Both the position numbers and the translations under genes were made by a program. The notes under the pieces are model-generated. The model saw only the letters and a program-made list of their open reading frames with translations, was not told the origin of the DNA and did no database searches. Shown piece after piece: positions 7,761 to 16,276 of a stretch of DNA of 64,000 nt; within the stretch, counting starts at the first letter, position 1; every line of letters begins with the position of its first letter. The DNA comes from Cedecea neteri (GTDB taxonomy: Bacteria; Pseudomonadota; Gammaproteobacteria; Enterobacterales; Enterobacteriaceae): the NCBI RefSeq assembly GCF_000757825.1, contig NZ_CP009451.1, forward strand, positions 2,046,001-2,110,000. Direction: 5' to 3'.

Positions 7761-8720
7761 TTATCCGGCAAGCGGTATTTCAGCGTTAAATTCACGCCCT
7801 GATTTCACCACCCCATAAGCCAGCTGTAGCAGCTTTCTCATTCCTGCACACACGCGTTCTTTGCCTGTCTTCCCCCTGCTCGCCATCCGGGTCATCAGGT
7901 CTTTCACCACTTCATTACATCTTCCCGCCACTACCGTAGGCATATACAGCACGCTACGCAGCTCACGGCTCCCCACTTTTGACAACCTGCTCTTTCCCTT
8001 CCACATCCCGGACTCACAACGTCGTGGGTTCAGCCCTGCATAAGCCACCAGAGCCTTACTGCTCCTGAACCGCCTCAGGTTTCCCGCGAAGGCCAGAAGA
8101 CTCGTACTCAGCACATCTCCCACTCCCGGGATACTCTCCAGCAGCGCTTTGTCTTTTCTCAGGTCCGGGTCATCATCAATGTGCTGTCTGATTTTCTTTT
8201 TGGTTTCTTTTATCAGTTCATCCAGCGTGGCGATGTGCTCTTTTAACGAGCCAGTGATGACCTCATCTGCGGCCTCCAGCCTGTTCTCTTCCATCTGACG
8301 CATCTCTTCAAGATTTTTAAGATGCCGCACCAGCGCGGTCAGCTGTCGCTGGCTGAGAGGAGCCGGATGCCATTGGGCTGGCTGATACAGGGCACAATAC
8401 CGTGCTATCAGGGCGGCATCGCTTTTATCCGTTTTGTTTCGGGTCAGTTCGGTGTTACTGAAGGCATGAATGCGGGCAGGGTTTTCCAGGCTGACGCGAT
8501 AGCCGCCATCGGACAATGCCGTGGCGAGTTCCGTGCTGTAGCTGCCCGTCGCTTCCATACAGACATGACAGTCCCCAAAGCGGGTCAGCCAGTGAATAAA
8601 CTCACGACATCCCGCAGGCGTGTTAGCAAACTTTTTAGTTTTGTATTTCTGACCAGGCAGCAGGACAGCGACATCAAATTTTAGCTTAGCAATATCAACG
8701 CCGACAGAAGTGAGGGTCAT
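7761..8720 (-). CDS. IS110-family transposase (DEDD recombinase)
   Basis: A 319-residue protein with the two family domains: an N-terminal RuvC-like DEDD domain (VGVDIAKLKFDVAV at residues 6-19; CMEATGSYS near 54-62; TDKSDAALIARY near 97-108 for the last acidic residues) and a C-terminal Transposase_20 domain (SIPGVGDVLSTSLLAF, then GLNPRRCESG and KGKSRLSKVGSRELRSVLYM) that carries the catalytic serine. A coiled coil lies between them (about 130-180). The protein recombines element and target guided by the element's bridge RNA. The reading frame is full length and unbroken. Confidence 0.95.
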   Translation of the reverse strand: MTLTSVGVDIAKLKFDVAVLLPGQKYKTKKFANTPAGCREFIHWLTRFGDCHVCMEATGSYSTELATALSDGGYRVSLENPARIHAFSNTELTRNKTDKSDAALIARYCALYQPAQWHPAPLSQRQLTALVRHLKNLEEMRQMEENRLEAADEVITGSLKEHIATLDELIKETKKKIRQHIDDDPDLRKDKALLESIPGVGDVLSTSLLAFAGNLRRFRSSKALVAYAGLNPRRCESGMWKGKSRLSKVGSRELRSVLYMPTVVAGRCNEVVKDLMTRMASRGKTGKERVCAGMRKLLQLAYGVVKSGREFNAEIPLAG

Positions 8721-8756
8721 CTGATTCTCCGTAACCTTATGAATAATATCGCCAGA

Positions 8757-8935
8757 CCATCCTTATATGTGGGTGCTCAGAGGCACAGGATACCGTTCGG
8801 TCTTGAGGCGACAGGGAATAAGGTTGCCGGGGCATAATCTCTCCCACGGGCTCGGAAGCACCAGGGCCAGGGGATGCTCACCGGCAACCTCCCGATGATC
8901 AGTCGGGGATCTTCCCCGCACTGGCGGGGAAGTTC
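8757..8935 (-). ncRNA. Predicted IS110 bridge RNA
   Basis: Read on the minus strand, the segment between the left end and the transposase start has the layout of IS621 bridge RNA. First comes a hairpin with a 9-bp stem (8911-8919 with 8924-8932). Next is a large loop closed by GGTTGCCGG / CCGGCAACC (8881-8889 with 8822-8830), extended inwards by GCAT/ATGC. Last is a loop closed by CCTTAT/ATAAGG (8761-8766 with 8818-8823). The large loop carries CCCTGGCCCT and GGGAGAG, matching the two sides of the REP-like target. The last loop carries a copy of one element end (GATACCGT, plus strand 8789-8796 and 7745-7752). Limits are approximate; the promoter was not identified. Confidence 0.7.
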
Positions 8936-8943
8936 AAGACATA

Positions 8944-9077
8944 AGGGCTGGGGTGAGGGGAAGATTTGTTCCCGGCTCTCATCGCCCCCGGTTACGACCC
9001 CGACTGTTTGGGTGATAGCCGGTGGGTTTACCGCTTTAGCGGCGATGAGCTCGCCGGGCGCCGGGGCTGTTACGGGG
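8944..9077. repeat. Rest of the REP-like repeat plus a shortened copy of the long intergenic repeat
   Basis: 8944-8960 completes the palindrome interrupted by the IS. From 8970 (TCCCGGCTCTCATCGCC) the sequence follows the long repeat found intact at 24091 and 47131, but about 70 internal bases are missing after GGTTACGACCCCGA; it ends near 9077. The rest of the gap to curA (9078-9124) shows nothing else. Confidence 0.85.
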
Positions 9078-9124
9078 CTAAAGATATATCCCGACACTCA
9101 ATATACTGACGATGAGCCTAAACC

Positions 9125-10156
9125 CTATTCCGCCACCTTCACGATCAACTTGCCAAAGTTCTTCCCGGACAGCAGCCCCTGGAACGCCTCCACGGTATTC
9201 TCCAGGCCGTCCACGATATCTTCACGGAACTCAATCTCTCCGGCGGCGATCCACGCGCTCATCTGCTTAAAGAACTCCTCGTAGCGGTGGCTGTAATCCT
9301 GGCTGATGATAAACCCTTCCACGCGCATGCGTTTTTTCAGAATGGTTGCCATCAGCTCAGGCAGACGATCGTGCTCAAACGCGCTGCTGCCGCCGTTGTA
9401 CTGGCTAATCATGCCGCAAACAGGGATACGCGCTTTGGTATTCAGCAGCGGGAAGACCGCGTCAAACACCGCGCCGCCGACGTTTTCAAAATAGACGTCG
9501 ATGCCGTTGGGGCAGGCTTTGGCCAGCTGTGCAGCAAAATCGCTGGCGCGGTGATCGAGGCACTCATCAAACTTCAGGGTCTCTTTTACATAGCGACATT
9601 TATCTTCACCACCCGCAATGCCGATGATCTTAGCGCCGCGCAGGCGAGCCGTTTGCCCCACGATGGAGCCCACTGCGCCGCTGGCGGCAGCTACAACTAC
9701 GGTTTCACCCGGCTGCGGGTTACCGATATCGGTCAGCCCCATGTAGCCGGTAAAGCCCGGCATGCCGAGCAGCCCCAGCGCCCAGGAAGGGTGAGACATG
9801 TTTTTATCCAGCTTCCGCAGGCCTTCCCCATTTGAAATCGAATAGTCCTGCCAGCCAGAATCAGCCAGCACCAGGTCACCCGGCTGATAATCAGGATGCT
9901 GCGAGCTTTCCACCCGGCTAACGGTGCCGCCGACGATGACTTCACCGATGCCAATCGGCGCCGAGTAGGATTTAGCGTCGCTCATGCGCCCGCGCATATA
10001 CGGGTCGAGGGACAGGAAAAGCGTGCGCAGCAGCACCTCGCCTTTACCGGGGGTTGGAACAGTCACTTCTTCCAGATGGAGATCTTCGCGGGTCGGCATT
10101 CCCTGCGGGCGCTTAGCCAGCACAAAACGACGGTTTTTATCTGCGGTCTGGGCCAT
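9125..10156 (-). CDS. curA: NADPH-dependent MDR-family reductase (CurA-like)
   Basis: A 343-residue zinc-free medium-chain reductase of the leukotriene B4 dehydrogenase type, close in length and sequence to E. coli CurA (YncB). The N-terminal GroES-like fold includes LSLDPYMRGRM; the NADPH-binding Rossmann fold shows AASGAVGSIVGQTARLRGAKIIG near residues 160-180 (glycines at the turn). The family reduces the C=C bond of enones using NADPH in the cytoplasm; curcumin is the known test substrate, and the natural one is unclear. A strong AAAGGAGT precedes the ATG. It stands alone beside the citrate cluster and need not belong to it. Confidence 0.82.
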   Translation of the reverse strand: MAQTADKNRRFVLAKRPQGMPTREDLHLEEVTVPTPGKGEVLLRTLFLSLDPYMRGRMSDAKSYSAPIGIGEVIVGGTVSRVESSQHPDYQPGDLVLADSGWQDYSISNGEGLRKLDKNMSHPSWALGLLGMPGFTGYMGLTDIGNPQPGETVVVAAASGAVGSIVGQTARLRGAKIIGIAGGEDKCRYVKETLKFDECLDHRASDFAAQLAKACPNGIDVYFENVGGAVFDAVFPLLNTKARIPVCGMISQYNGGSSAFEHDRLPELMATILKKRMRVEGFIISQDYSHRYEEFFKQMSAWIAAGEIEFREDIVDGLENTVEAFQGLLSGKNFGKLIVKVAE

Positions 10157-10242
10157 GAGGTACTCCTTTTATTTTCCAGAGTGAAAACCTCAGACTAGAC
10201 AAAAAACCGCGGCATTAGCATGAAATTCGTGCTGGATAGCCG

Positions 10243-11088
10243 TTACGCCGCAATTTCCGCTAAAACAGCGCTGACCGCCAGCAGATCCGCGCTTCCGCCG
10301 GGGCTAAGATTACGGCCGATAAGGTCGGCGTCCATTTGCCGGAGATCGTCCTCGTGCCAGCCCTGTTGCAGCAAGCGCGCGGCATAGCGTTGCACATAGC
10401 GCAGCCCGGCCAGCCCGCCGCGTGAAACCAGGTTAGTGTCCGGGTTAGCGGCCATCAGGCGCAGCATCGCATTAAGCCGGCGACGTTTCGGGCAACTCTC
10501 AGTCTGCCAGTAAGGCAGCACGTGCTGGCGCACCGTCAGGAATCCGCTTTCCGCCTCGCCGCGTGCGCCGGTCAGGCCAAACTGCTGATAGAGCCTTTCA
10601 CCAACCGACGAAGCCTTACGGGCCACGACCAGCTCTCTTTCCACGAGTCCGCTGCATATCTCGCTCACGCTGGCACATAAAGCCGATGCGGTGAGCGCTT
10701 TGCCTTGCCCCTGCAGTCGGCCGGCGGCGGTTGAAAGCAGCCCCAGCGAAAACACGCCGCCTTTGTGCGTATTCACCCCTTGGGTGGCCTGGTACATTGC
10801 CTGCTCGCAGGCGATGCCCGCCGGACGGATCAGCCGCAGCATCTCGCAGGCTCCGCGCCCCGCATGTTCACGCCCCAGAGCGTGGAACGTGCTGAACCAG
10901 GGGCCAATGGCGGTGATGCTGTCGAGAAACATCGGCAGATCCATATCGCGGTGCGAGCCGCTGTTGGCGCCGTCCACCAGCCCCGGCTTTGGCGTCAACC
11001 AAACTTCGTCCAGCAGCGCCTGCCGCACCAGACCTGGCACATCCGGTGCGGCGGCAGAAGCTGGGTTAATCCCTGGAAAACCAGCCAT
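10243..11088 (-). CDS. citG: CitG, triphosphoribosyl-dephospho-CoA synthase
   Basis: A 281-residue protein with CitG hallmarks: LTPKPGLVDGANSGSHRDMD (about 31-50) for nucleotide binding and GVNTHKGGVFSLGLL (about 104-118). It condenses ATP with dephospho-CoA to give the precursor of the citrate lyase prosthetic group. It is the last gene of the cit operon, starting 23 bp inside citX, so the two are translationally coupled; some bacteria fuse them into CitXG. Confidence 0.93.
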   Translation of the reverse strand: MAGFPGINPASAAAPDVPGLVRQALLDEVWLTPKPGLVDGANSGSHRDMDLPMFLDSITAIGPWFSTFHALGREHAGRGACEMLRLIRPAGIACEQAMYQATQGVNTHKGGVFSLGLLSTAAGRLQGQGKALTASALCASVSEICSGLVERELVVARKASSVGERLYQQFGLTGARGEAESGFLTVRQHVLPYWQTESCPKRRRLNAMLRLMAANPDTNLVSRGGLAGLRYVQRYAARLLQQGWHEDDLRQMDADLIGRNLSPGGSADLLAVSAVLAEIAA

Positions 11089-11605
11089 CTATCAGCCTCT
11101 CAACGCGCGCGGTGACTTCATCCATGGGGTGGCGGCGAGAACGCGCGCAGGCATGCGCGGGCTCGTTGCACACCAGGCAGCGCCGCCCCGACAGGTCCAG
11201 CGAGGTTCGCCCCACCGGGCCATTTTGCGGGCAAATCACGTCCGCATCCCACAGCCTGCCGAGCGGATGGGTTTGCTCCAGCTCGACCGTGGCTGCTTTA
11301 AGCTCGCTGGCGGAGTGCGCCACGCTCCACATCGCTTCGGCGCCGGTCGGCAGCCACAGCACCCGCCGCTCGAGAACCGGCCAGCGATAGCGCCACAGCA
11401 GCTGGTCACAGGCCTGCAGCGCCACCGCCATGCAGTTACGATAGCGAATGCTGTCTTTCAGCGGGCCCGGCGTTACCAGCGTCAGGGAAAGCACCGGCTG
11501 GCTATGCTTAAGCAGCCACTCGTGCTGCCGGTTCGCCCGTCGCTCTTTGGCCTCAAGCAGGGCGGCAAGGGTAACGCCCTGCACCTCCAGAAGCGTTTCA
11601 CTCAT
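11066..11605 (-). CDS. citX: CitX, apo-citrate lyase phosphoribosyl-dephospho-CoA transferase
   Basis: A 179-residue protein matching CitX (VTLAALLEAKERRANRQ near the start; the conserved GRLWDADVICP near 137-147; RRCLVCNEPAHACARSRRH with two cysteines near the end). It transfers the prosthetic group made by CitG onto the serine of CitD. It begins 5 bp after citF and overlaps citG. Confidence 0.93.
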   Translation of the reverse strand: MSETLLEVQGVTLAALLEAKERRANRQHEWLLKHSQPVLSLTLVTPGPLKDSIRYRNCMAVALQACDQLLWRYRWPVLERRVLWLPTGAEAMWSVAHSASELKAATVELEQTHPLGRLWDADVICPQNGPVGRTSLDLSGRRCLVCNEPAHACARSRRHPMDEVTARVERLIDGWFSRD

Positions 11606-11610
11606 TTGGC

Positions 11611-13134
11611 TTACTCCTCTTTTACCTGGCGCACCACGTCGATCACGCTGCCGTCGCGGTAGCGGATCACACCGACGATGCGCGGCGTAAATTCGATCGG
11701 CTTCGGTTCGCCGGTCAGGGAAATGGCGCGCTGATAAAGATCTTCGATGTTGACGATCTTCATCCCCGCGCTTTCAAGCCGCTCGCGGATCTCCGGGCGG
11801 GCCGGGTTAACCGCCACGCCGTGATCCGTCACCAGCACGTCAATGCTTTCACCCGGCGTGACTTGCGTGGTCACCCGTTTGACGACGGTCGGAATTCGGG
11901 TCCGCAGCAGCGGAGCAACCACAATCGTCAGGTTTGCCGCGCTCGCCACGTCGCAGTGCCCGCCGGATGCGCCACGCATCACGCCGTCCGATCCGGTTAT
12001 CACATTGACGTTAAAGTCGATGTCGATCTCCAGCGCGCTGAGGATCACCACGTCAAGCTGGTCGCAGCTCGTGGCCTTCGCGCCGGGGTTGGCGTAGACG
12101 TTGGTGGAGATCTCAATGTGGTTAGGATTGCGCGACAGCGAGGCCGCCGCCTGACCGTCAAAACACTGGGTATCAAGCAGTTTTTCGATCAGCCCTTTTT
12201 CGTGGAGATCCACCAGGCTGCCGGTGATCCCGCCGAGGGCAAAGCGTGCCACCACGCCGTTGCGCTCCATTTTTTCCTCCATAAAGCGCGTGCAGGCGGT
12301 GGCCGCCGCCCCGGAGCCGGTCTGCATGGAAAAGCCGTGGCGGAAGTAACCCGAATGTTCAATGACTTCGGCTGCGGTACGGGCAATCATCAGCTCGCGC
12401 GGGTTGCTGGTGACGCGCGCCGCCCCGACGCTGATTTTGGCCGGGTCACCCACGGTATCGACCTGAACGATGTAGTCCACCTCGTCCTGCATCAGGCTGG
12501 CGGGCATGTTGGGGAACGGCACCAGTTCTTCGGTTAACAGCACGACCTTGCGGGCAAAATGGGCGTCCACTTTGGCGTAGCCCAGCGATCCACAGCAGGA
12601 TTTACCGTGGGTACCGTTGGCGTTGCCGTATTCATCGCTGCACGGCACGCCGAGAAACGCCACGTCGATTTTCAGCTCGCCGTCCTGCAGCAGCTTCACG
12701 CGCCCGCCGTGGGAGTGAATCTGTACCGGTTCGGCCATCAGGCCGTGAGAAATAGCTTCAGCCAGTTTGCCGCGCATGCCGGAGGTGTAAATACGGCTAA
12801 TCACGCCGTCGCGAATGGGTTCGATCAGCGCCTCGTTGCAGGTCATTAGCGAACTTGAAGCCAGCGTCAGGTTTTTAAAACCAAGGCGGGCCAGCGTGGC
12901 AACCACGTGATTAATCACCCGATCGCCTTCCCGGAAAGCATGATGGAAGGAGATAGTCATGCCGTCTTTCAGCCCGCTTTGGGCAATCGCCTGCTCCAGC
13001 GTGTCGCAAAGCTTGCGGGTTTTCTTCGCTTCGGCATCCGCCAGCCACGGCGTGGTTTGATGTGCCCCGTCAAAGCTTCGCAGGCGAGAAAGGTGCGGGT
13101 ACTCAAGGTGTAAAAGTTCGGTCATATTGCTCAT
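11611..13134 (-). CDS. citF: CitF, citrate lyase alpha subunit (citrate:acetyl-ACP transferase)
   Basis: A 507-residue protein of the usual CitF length and CoA-transferase-like fold. Clear landmarks are SFHHAFREGDRVINHV (about 62-77), TSGMRGKLAEAISHGL, and GVPCSDEYGNANGTHGKSCCGSLGY near 160-185. It swaps the acetyl group on the CitD thioester for citrate. AGGAT lies ahead of the ATG at 13134. It sits between citE and citX with gaps of 11 and 5 bp. Confidence 0.95.
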   Translation of the reverse strand: MSNMTELLHLEYPHLSRLRSFDGAHQTTPWLADAEAKKTRKLCDTLEQAIAQSGLKDGMTISFHHAFREGDRVINHVVATLARLGFKNLTLASSSLMTCNEALIEPIRDGVISRIYTSGMRGKLAEAISHGLMAEPVQIHSHGGRVKLLQDGELKIDVAFLGVPCSDEYGNANGTHGKSCCGSLGYAKVDAHFARKVVLLTEELVPFPNMPASLMQDEVDYIVQVDTVGDPAKISVGAARVTSNPRELMIARTAAEVIEHSGYFRHGFSMQTGSGAAATACTRFMEEKMERNGVVARFALGGITGSLVDLHEKGLIEKLLDTQCFDGQAAASLSRNPNHIEISTNVYANPGAKATSCDQLDVVILSALEIDIDFNVNVITGSDGVMRGASGGHCDVASAANLTIVVAPLLRTRIPTVVKRVTTQVTPGESIDVLVTDHGVAVNPARPEIRERLESAGMKIVNIEDLYQRAISLTGEPKPIEFTPRIVGVIRYRDGSVIDVVRQVKEE

Positions 13135-13145
13135 TGTTTTTATCC

Positions 13146-14021
13146 TTAGCGACGCACGCCGGAAGCAGTGGCGCGCTCAAGCACCACCTGCGCATGGTTA
13201 ATGATTGGCGCGTCGATCATCTTGCCGTTGAGCGACACCACGCCCAGGCCGTTGCGCTCCCCTTCATCGGCGGCGGCAATGACCCGGCGGGCATAGTCGA
13301 CTTCGTCCTGCGTTGGCGCGTACGCGTTATGCAGCAGCTCGATCTGTCGGGGGTTGATCAACGATTTGCCGTTGAAGCCCATTTTGCGGATCAGCTCGAC
13401 TTCCCGCAGGAACCCGGCTTCGTTATTCACGTCAGACCAAACCACATCGAATGCGTCAATCCCGGCGGCGCGTGCGGCATGAAGTACCGCACAGCGGGCA
13501 TAGAACAGCTCCGTGCCATCGCCTCGCTCAGTTTGCATATCCATCACGTAATCAAAGGCCGCCAGCGCAATGCCGATAAGACGCGGGGAAGAACGTGCGA
13601 TGGCAACGGCGTTGATCACGCCCACGGCGGATTCAATCGCTGCCACGAGTTTGGTGGAGCCAGGCTCGCGCCCGCACGCTTTCTCAATGCGTTCGAGGTG
13701 AGACTCCAGCAGGAAGATGTCTTCCGGCGTGTCGGTTTTAGGCAGGCGCACCACGTCCACACCTGCGCGCACCACGGCCTCAAGATCGTCCAGGCCAAAC
13801 GGTGTATTCAACGGATTAATGCGAACCACGGTTTCAATGTCCCGGTACATCGGGTGTTGCAGGGCGTGGAACACCAGCACGCGGGCGGTATCTTTCTCAC
13901 GCAGCGCCACGGCATCTTCCAGGTCGAACATGATCGAGTCCGGGCGGTAGATAAAGGCGGTGGAAAGCATGGCGGCGTTGGCGCCGGGGAGGAACAGCAT
14001 GCTGCGACGGAGTTTTTTCAT
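13146..14021 (-). CDS. citE: CitE, citrate lyase beta subunit (citryl-ACP lyase)
   Basis: A 291-residue HpcH/HpaI-type TIM barrel with the family's opening [15 protein letters not shown] and the metal-ligand region [17 protein letters not shown] (about 28-44). It splits citryl-ACP into acetyl-ACP and oxaloacetate. Its ATG overlaps the citD stop (ATGA), as in other cit operons. Confidence 0.95.
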   Translation of the reverse strand: MKKLRRSMLFLPGANAAMLSTAFIYRPDSIMFDLEDAVALREKDTARVLVFHALQHPMYRDIETVVRINPLNTPFGLDDLEAVVRAGVDVVRLPKTDTPEDIFLLESHLERIEKACGREPGSTKLVAAIESAVGVINAVAIARSSPRLIGIALAAFDYVMDMQTERGDGTELFYARCAVLHAARAAGIDAFDVVWSDVNNEAGFLREVELIRKMGFNGKSLINPRQIELLHNAYAPTQDEVDYARRVIAAADEGERNGLGVVSLNGKMIDAPIINHAQVVLERATASGVRR

Positions 14022-14311
14022 TGTAGTTTTTCCCAGTCAATTTTTTCGGCATCGGCGGCGCGCAGCACCGCGCTTTGCAAACGGGCGCGAATCACGCAGT
14101 CCAGCGCGCCTTTGTCTTCCAGAATAAAAATCCCTTCTTTCACGCCGAGCTGGGCAAGGGTTTGCTCCGCCACCCGGCGAATCTGGGCGCCAAACTGCTT
14201 TTGTACTTCGCTGTGGATCATCAGGCTGAACTCGCCTTCAGCGGGGGCCACTCTCACCAGCAGATCGCTGGACTCCAGCGTCCCGGCTAAGGCTTGCTTT
14301 ACGATTCTCAT
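14018..14311 (-). CDS. citD: CitD, citrate lyase acyl carrier protein (gamma)
   Basis: A 97-residue carrier subunit. Ser14 in [10 protein letters not shown] is the expected attachment site for the phosphoribosyl-dephospho-CoA arm, the same position as in Klebsiella CitD. It carries acetyl and citryl thioesters between CitF and CitE. It lies 24 bp after citC and overlaps citE by 4 bp. Confidence 0.95.
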   Translation of the reverse strand: MRIVKQALAGTLESSDLLVRVAPAEGEFSLMIHSEVQKQFGAQIRRVAEQTLAQLGVKEGIFILEDKGALDCVIRARLQSAVLRAADAEKIDWEKLQ

Positions 14312-14335
14312 AAGGCTTTGTCCTGGTTAAAGAAA

Positions 14336-15379
14336 TCAGGCCATATCCAGCGCGTAGTGCCGCTGAAGATGGCTAAAGGTACTGTCCGGGACAATTTCCC
14401 GGATGCGGGCCATTTGCTGGCTCTTGAGTAAGGCACGGACTTCAGAGGCGGAAATCTCTCGTCCGGCGGCATGGCATTTACGCGGCAGCTCGACCACCTG
14501 AATCGACGCCGCGCTGTGGTGGCGATGCACCTCCAGCCAGTAGCGCATGGCCTGGTTGTACTCGCGGGTGACGGCGCAGAACGGCTCGTTGCCGACAAAC
14601 CGGTGGGTCACGCCCAGCGCCGGAGCGACGTAGTCACGGAAAATCATCAGGTCCATTGCGCTCCAGGTTTTGTCGATAAGCCCGCTCTCTTTCAGGAAAT
14701 AACCCGGAAAGGTGGCGCGGGAGATCAGGTAGTCAGAGCCGGGATGCACAATCACGTTGGGTAAGTGAGCCACTCCCTGGCGAACCATCTCCCACCGCTC
14801 CTCGAACGGAAAAAATGAAGCGTCCTCACGGACCACAAACAGATGCAGCCAGTCGCAGCGCGCCGCCGCCTGTTCGGCCAGGTAGCGGTGGCCGAGGGTG
14901 AACGGGTTGGCGTTCATCACGATGGAGCCGATCCGATTTCCCGGTTTGCGCAATTTCTCCAGCCCGGCGCAGTAGCGGCTGATGCCCACGGGAGTGTTTT
15001 CCATCAGCACCGCAGCCTCGTCGACCTGCACCAGCGGCCAGAAACCGCTCTGGCGAAACCGGTCAAGGTTGTACGGGCGGGTAAACAGGAACAGATGCGC
15101 CTGCCCGCGTTCCATCGCGATATGCTGGATTTCCCCCAGCAGCCGCACGCTGAGGTTATCCCCGCGCCAGGCTTCATCCACCGCCACGCACTTGATGGTG
15201 CGCCACGCCAGCCCCACACAGCCGACGATCTTTGCCCCGGCAAGGGCGACGACGAACAGCTCAATGTCGCCGTCCAGCCCGAGCTGGTTACGCCCCAGCA
15301 GATCCCGTATGGCCGCCAGCGCCTGCGGCTGGCGCTGCGGATCGACGGTACTGAACTCGATAGGGTTGGACTGGAACAT
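14336..15379 (-). CDS. citC: CitC, citrate lyase ligase (acetate:SH-citrate lyase ligase)
   Basis: About 347 residues from the ATG at 15377-15379; this start is preferred because an upstream in-frame ATG lies inside the neighbouring FAH gene. An N-terminal GNAT-like domain (LFVVALAGAKIVGCVGLAW) is followed by a nucleotidyltransferase domain with ANPFTLGHRYLAEQAA, where TLGH is the (H/T)xGH ATP-binding motif. The enzyme acetylates the thiol arm of CitD using acetate and ATP, switching citrate lyase on. It begins 4 bp after the FAH-family gene, so the two are co-transcribed and probably coupled. Confidence 0.93.
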   Translation of the reverse strand: MFQSNPIEFSTVDPQRQPQALAAIRDLLGRNQLGLDGDIELFVVALAGAKIVGCVGLAWRTIKCVAVDEAWRGDNLSVRLLGEIQHIAMERGQAHLFLFTRPYNLDRFRQSGFWPLVQVDEAAVLMENTPVGISRYCAGLEKLRKPGNRIGSIVMNANPFTLGHRYLAEQAAARCDWLHLFVVREDASFFPFEERWEMVRQGVAHLPNVIVHPGSDYLISRATFPGYFLKESGLIDKTWSAMDLMIFRDYVAPALGVTHRFVGNEPFCAVTREYNQAMRYWLEVHRHHSAASIQVVELPRKCHAAGREISASEVRALLKSQQMARIREIVPDSTFSHLQRHYALDMA

Positions 15380-15383
15380 AGCG

Positions 15384-16253
15384 TTAGTGGGCCACCGCCC
15401 CTGAAACCTGCGGCACGCGTGACTCAACGATCACATTGCTGAGATGGCCGATACGCTCAATCTCAACCTCGATGCGGTCGCCCGGCTTCATAAACAGCGG
15501 TGGCGTGCGCTTCTTGCCAACGCCGCCGGGAGAGCCGGTAATGATCACGTCGCCCGCGCTGAGCGAGGTGAAGGTCGAGATGTATTCGATAAGCTCGGCC
15601 ACCTTGTGGATCATGCTACTGGTGTTGTCTTCCTGCACCATGCGGCCGTTCAGCCAGGTGCGGATCGCCAGATCGTGCGGGTCACGAATTTCATCCGCCG
15701 TGGTCATCCACGGGCCAAAAGCGCCGGTCTGCGGCCAGTTTTTCCCGGCGGTAAACCACGTGTGCTGCCAGTCGCGTGCCGAACCGTCCATATAGCAGCT
15801 GTAGCCGGCCACGTGGCTCAGCGCATCCGCCGCGGCAATGTTCACACCGCCTTTGCCGATGATCACCGCCAGCTCGCCTTCGTAGTCGAATTCGCTGGAA
15901 TGATGAGGTTTCACCACCGGGGAATCATGCCCGGTCTGGGAGTCCGCGAAGCGCACAAACAGCGTCGGGGCGGGGTTGTGCTGGTCGAACTCTTTGCGCT
16001 TGTCGGCGTAGTTCATGCCAACGCAGAGGATTTTCTCCGGACGTTCGATGACCGGCAGCCAGCGAACGTCTGCGGCCGCAACATCGGCCTTCAGCCCGGC
16101 AAACGCCAGCGCTTCATGTACGGCGTCCGCCGCCAGCAGCGCTTTCAGGTCCGCAAAACGCGAGCCTAAACGACGGCCCAGGTCGATGATGCCTTCCGGC
16201 GTAACCACGCCGTAGCTCCGCTGACCCTGAAGTAAATAACTTGCGAGTTTCAT
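15384..16253 (-). CDS. FAH-family hydrolase/decarboxylase in the citrate operon
   Basis: A 289-residue fumarylacetoacetate-hydrolase-fold protein. The metal site is visible: FDYEGELAVIIGKGG (ExE, near 124-138) and the later aspartate in SCYMDGSARDWQ. Members split or decarboxylate 2-oxo acids; FAHD1-type proteins decarboxylate oxaloacetate, and others tautomerise its enol form. It lies between citS and citC with gaps of 23 and 4 bp, and the locus lacks oadGAB. I infer that it handles oxaloacetate released by citrate lyase. An ordinary aromatic-degradation hydrolase (HpaG-like) cannot be excluded by sequence alone. Confidence 0.85.
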   Translation of the reverse strand: MKLASYLLQGQRSYGVVTPEGIIDLGRRLGSRFADLKALLAADAVHEALAFAGLKADVAAADVRWLPVIERPEKILCVGMNYADKRKEFDQHNPAPTLFVRFADSQTGHDSPVVKPHHSSEFDYEGELAVIIGKGGVNIAAADALSHVAGYSCYMDGSARDWQHTWFTAGKNWPQTGAFGPWMTTADEIRDPHDLAIRTWLNGRMVQEDNTSSMIHKVAELIEYISTFTSLSAGDVIITGSPGGVGKKRTPPLFMKPGDRIEVEIERIGHLSNVIVESRVPQVSGAVAH

Positions 16254-16276
16254 AACAGTTCCTGGTTAATCAAAAA

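Larger units (their letters stand above)
7746..8943 (-). mobile_element. IS110-family insertion sequence, about 1.2 kb
   Basis: The ends are inferred from the interrupted REP-like repeat: 7746-8943, flanked on both sides by the dinucleotide AG (7744-7745 and 8944-8945), the 2-bp core expected for IS110 recombination. There are no terminal inverted repeats, as usual for this family. In the transposase orientation the element has a 223-bp non-coding left end (8721-8943) and only about 15 bp after the transposase stop. That architecture belongs to the IS110 group proper (IS621-like), whose left end encodes the bridge RNA, not the IS1111 group. Transposase and RNA both look intact, so the copy may be active. 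Confidence 0.85.
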
